Positions 17,461 through 20,261 of a stretch of 20,261 nt of DNA are shown in pieces. Below the pieces are notes generated by a model. That model did no database searches, was not told the origin of the DNA, and was given only the letters and a program-made list of their open reading frames with translations. The DNA is taken from assembly GCA_043381765.1 (NCBI GenBank), contig JBHJMP010001248.1, positions 1 through 20,261 on the forward strand, read 5' to 3'. The translations under genes were made by a program, and so were the position numbers. How positions within the stretch are numbered: the first letter of the stretch is position 1; each line of letters starts with the position of its first letter. The DNA comes from Collodictyon triciliatum (Eukaryota > CRuMs).

Positions 17461-19967
17461 CTACCCAGGAATATCCAAGAATTTCAGGAAAGGATAACTG
17501 ATTATGATGTCTCTGTTTTGAATTAGGTAGTAGAATTGCTGGAAATTGAGAGTTGTGGAGCCTTGGTGTTGCATCAACTGCGTAATCTATAATCATACCC
17601 CATACAAATCAAAGAGAGTGGTTAATCAGAGAATTAATGACAGCTTGAAAAGAAAAAGATGAGCAAATTCGGATATATATATATATACCCCTTATCACTC
17701 ACCCGATGCCCGTCCAATCCGTTGCCCAAGTGGTTGTGGTATAAGACCAGTTGATTCAACTCTTGATAATTCAGGACGCCATCATCATCGTTGTCAAAAC
17801 ATCGAAAGACGTACAGGAGATGAATCTGGTATCCTGGCGTGTTGAACTCAAAGGGTTGTGTGGTAAAAAACACAAAGCGCTTAAAAGTTTCCCAGTCAAA
17901 ATTGTTCTCACCTGTCAAGTCGAATGCTTTCATTATACTCCACCCAAGAGGAAGGTATGTGAGCGACATTATGTAATGAGCTATGAATACAGATAGCATG
18001 CTAATGTCAAATTTTGAGTCTGGTGCAAGCTGATTGTAAATAGCCTTCAAAGGGGCTTCTTTCTTTTCATCAAACATTTTTTCCTGGTAGCACTTTTGAG
18101 TTGCTAGCTCCAGGAATGTGTATTGAACTTGGTTGTGAGGCTTCATTTTTCTTCTCTTTAATATCGATACTGGGGACGAGTCAAACTTGTCCTCTTCAGC
18201 TTTTTGCATGAATTGTGCCTCATATCCAGCACCGTACGGTGCATGATAAAGTCCCAGTCTTGATTGGGGGTGGGGATTGGGATTGGGATTGGGATTGGGA
18301 TTGTATTCGAGGATGCAAACATCAATGTGGACTTGCTGCTCTTTATGCGCGTGGGTGACGACCAGAATAGCAGCAGAGTTTTTATATCTGTTTGCATAGT
18401 TCCTTGCTGAAAAGACGGTTATCAGCTGGCCGTCTGCAAAGTTTTCGAATCCGTTTTCGACACATTGATGGGAGCGGATGATTTTGTGAATGTTGTTGTT
18501 CCTGCAGAACCTTTTGATGGCCGCTGAAGTAAAGATCTCGGTTGAATCCCCCCTGGTTGGATTGCTTTGGAATTCGTTGCCCTGTTCAAGAGACGGGTCA
18601 TTCCACATCAACTGCATTGCAAGGGGGCTTGATTCTTCATCGCCTAGAGGCATATGGATTCCTTCCAAATCTTTCAGTGTCCTGAGACAGGACCCGATTC
18701 CGCCGTGCATGACCAATACGTGGTCAACATATTTGAATGTATTCCTATTGGGTTCTTCCACTGGTATCTGAATGGTGGCGGCTAAGGGAAAGTGGCTGAA
18801 AACTTCATTGAAAAGCGCATGTATGTCGGCAAATGGCTCCCCCAGTCTTACCTTGCATTCCTTAAAAAACCCATATACAGTGTTGACAGCTTCACACTCA
18901 TGATTCCCACGTATTAGGGTAACTCTATTCCATTGCACCAGCTTCAAAGATAGCAAGGTGAGGATTACTTCGAGAGAATGATCCCCTCGGTCCACAAAAT
19001 CGCCATTGAAGATGTAGTTCATGTACCGAATATCTCCAGGTGACTCTGTTGGTTTTCCAAAGGTGCTGAAGAAGGCAACCAGGTCCATGATATTTCCATG
19101 GATATCTCCGAAAACTTTCACTGGCGTCTGAACTTTAACCAGTGACTTTAGATCTTTTTTGTACTTTCGAATCACTGCTCCACATAGGGTGCTAATGTCT
19201 GAGTTGGTCAACCCGAAAGGAGATTGTGTGTTATCAGGCTTTTTGAAAGTGTCGCATTGGTCTACCACCTTGGAAAGTATTTGGTTGGCAATTGTGACCG
19301 CCTGAAGCCCGGAAGTAAATGATGCTACGGACGCCATGGTGCTCGTAACAGCTGACATTATCAATTTGTCTTGAGCTGGAACTGATGTTGCTTTTTCGCG
19401 ATTGGCATACTGTGAATCCCTGCGTATCATAATTTAGTGATAATGTCGTTGTATTGCATCATCATTTTGGATAATGTCGAATTGTTATGAATGGAAAAGA
19501 AAGAACCAAGAATGTTAACATGTTAAAGCTAAATTGCAATTAGTACGATTTCACTGGAATGTAAATGCTAAGCTAGTTGATACAGGCACAAAAATAAAGA
19601 ATAAAGTATGTTTCCATACATATAAATCGTGAAAGCATACGTCTTAATAAATGGAGTAGATAATGATAGTATGAGTATTACAACAAGAAAGGGAATGGGA
19701 CAATAATATAACTATATACCCTAGTTTTGGCATCTGTGAAATCAAAGGTTCTTCATATGTTGTTTGCAGCTGGGCTACTGGGTAATCACCTGGGTGACTG
19801 TAGTTACTTCTGCCGGGATTCGCTAAAGTTAATTGTCCGTATGTTGGGGATATGTTTGGACTGTATCCAGCCTGTGAGTATGCTGCCTGGGCTGTTTGTG
19901 GGCCGGAAAGTCCCGTTGTAAACCCATAATTCGTTGGGACTGAAGGGCCGGTATACCCAGGGTACAT
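17461..19967 (-). CDS. PPP-family Ser/Thr protein phosphatase with C-terminal EF-hands (PPEF/RdgC-like layout), 3 exons, 693 aa
   Basis: Exons: 19967-19720, 19419-17703, 17577-17461; 2082 nt, phases consistent, stop TAG. Residues 1-83 are rich in Tyr, Gly, Pro, Ser and Gln (MYPGYTGPSVPTNYGF). The catalytic domain follows with its metal and phosphate ligands: GDIHG (187-191), GDFVDRG (222-228), RGNHE (253-257), HGG (321-323), RSH (398-400) and SARNY (420-424, usually SAPNY). A short Asn-Pro repeat (456-464) links to the C-terminal region. One degenerate EF-hand lies at about 583-594 (FDLTGENNFDWE), a canonical one at 625-636 (DNDDDGVLNYQE), and a third degenerate hand is partly in the last exon (STTLNFQQF). 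The enzyme should remove phosphate from Ser/Thr and may respond to Ca2+. Whether it is a true PPEF orthologue or an independent PPP plus EF-hand fusion is open: I see no IQ motif at the N-terminus. Confidence 0.92.
18272..18302 (-). repeat. In-frame hexanucleotide repeat encoding Asn-Pro units
   Basis: GGGATT units on the plus strand read AATCCC on the coding strand and give an (Asn-Pro)n stretch just after the catalytic core of the phosphatase. Because the unit is six bases, changes in copy number keep the reading frame. The repeat lies in the linker and not in a catalytic motif. Confidence 0.9.
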
Positions 19968-20261
19968 GGGATTTTTGGAAATCTATCACTGGTGCTTTTG
20001 GTACGATTCGAGTGAAAAAAAATTGAAATGGTGATTTTTCTTCTTGATATTTTGCTTACCAACGTCTATGTTATTCTTTATTTATCTACTTTTATCTGAT
20101 TATTATTCTATTATTCTATTATTCTATTATTCTATTATTCTATTATTCTATTATTCTATTATTCTATTATTCTATTATTCTATTATTCTATTATTCTATT
20201 ATTCTATTATTCTATTATTCTATTATTCTATTATTCTATTATTCTATTATTCTATTATTCT
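19968..20261. other. Upstream flank of the phosphatase gene
   Basis: About 130 bases of unique AT-rich sequence precede the phosphatase start, then a tandem array runs to the window edge. An in-frame stop lies 15 bases upstream of the chosen ATG, though an AG acceptor just before it (GTGATAG) means an upstream exon cannot be excluded. Confidence 0.55.
20101..20261 (+). repeat. (TATTATTC)n 8-bp tandem array, at least 20 units, runs off the window
   Basis: The 8-bp unit TATTATTC repeats without visible variants from 20101 to the last base, so its true length is unknown. It lies about 130 bases upstream of the phosphatase start codon. Confidence 0.95.

Noticed and set aside
17371-17526. Plus-strand open frame of about 50 codons (SCKGRPCSGILRNGVPF ...)
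   Set aside because: The minus strand of the same bases is the last exon of the phosphatase (LMQHQGSTTLNFQQFYYLI) with matching phase and a stop at 17461, so the plus-strand frame is an antisense shadow.

Overview
The window looks like nuclear DNA of a unicellular eukaryote. It is AT-rich, crowded with homopolymers and microsatellites, and has two N-filled assembly gaps. Its genes are cut into many short exons by GT-AG introns, most of them about 60-330 nt. TAA, TAG and TGA are all used as stops, so the code looks standard. The style resembles rhizarian or foraminiferan assemblies such as Reticulomyxa filosa, but that is a guess from general appearance and no marker gene proves it. All gene models here were spliced by hand. 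Exon phases were required to match and the joined protein to follow known family motifs.

Five substantial genes alternate strand along the window. (1) 505-5336, minus: long-form tRNase Z (ELAC2 type), 16 exons, 699 aa. (2) 6032-7842, plus: a 247-aa type I membrane protein related, as far as I can recall, to an uncharacterised plant family. (3) 8762-10755, minus: mitochondrial ribosome recycling factor with a presequence exon, interrupted by a 343-base gap. (4) 12497-16875, plus: a 727-aa voltage-sensor and cyclic-nucleotide-binding-domain channel in 17 exons, with an unusual selectivity filter. (5) 17461-19967, minus: a 693-aa PPP-family Ser/Thr phosphatase with C-terminal EF-hands (PPEF/RdgC-like layout) and a Tyr/Gly/Pro-rich N-terminus. 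Genes 1/2 and 3/4 are divergent; 2/3 and 4/5 are convergent. A further short coding-like stretch (255-392, minus) lies just past gene 1 and is not identified.

Spaces between genes hold mainly simple repeats: a 22-unit ATGAT array between genes 1 and 2, a compound GATT/GTTT/ATTT/CTTTGTTT tract spanning the 706-base gap ahead of gene 4, and an 8-bp TATTATTC array running off the right edge. A 175-bp TTTTC array sits inside an intron of gene 4.

Functionally, two genes serve RNA processing and organelle translation (tRNase Z, mitochondrial RRF). Two serve signalling: a cyclic-nucleotide channel facing a Ca2+-binding phosphatase. I found no mobile element, CRISPR array, rRNA or tRNA. Nothing here clearly amounts to a new biological system. 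The observations most worth checking are the channel filter, the altered tRNase Z motifs, and the GC-AG introns.
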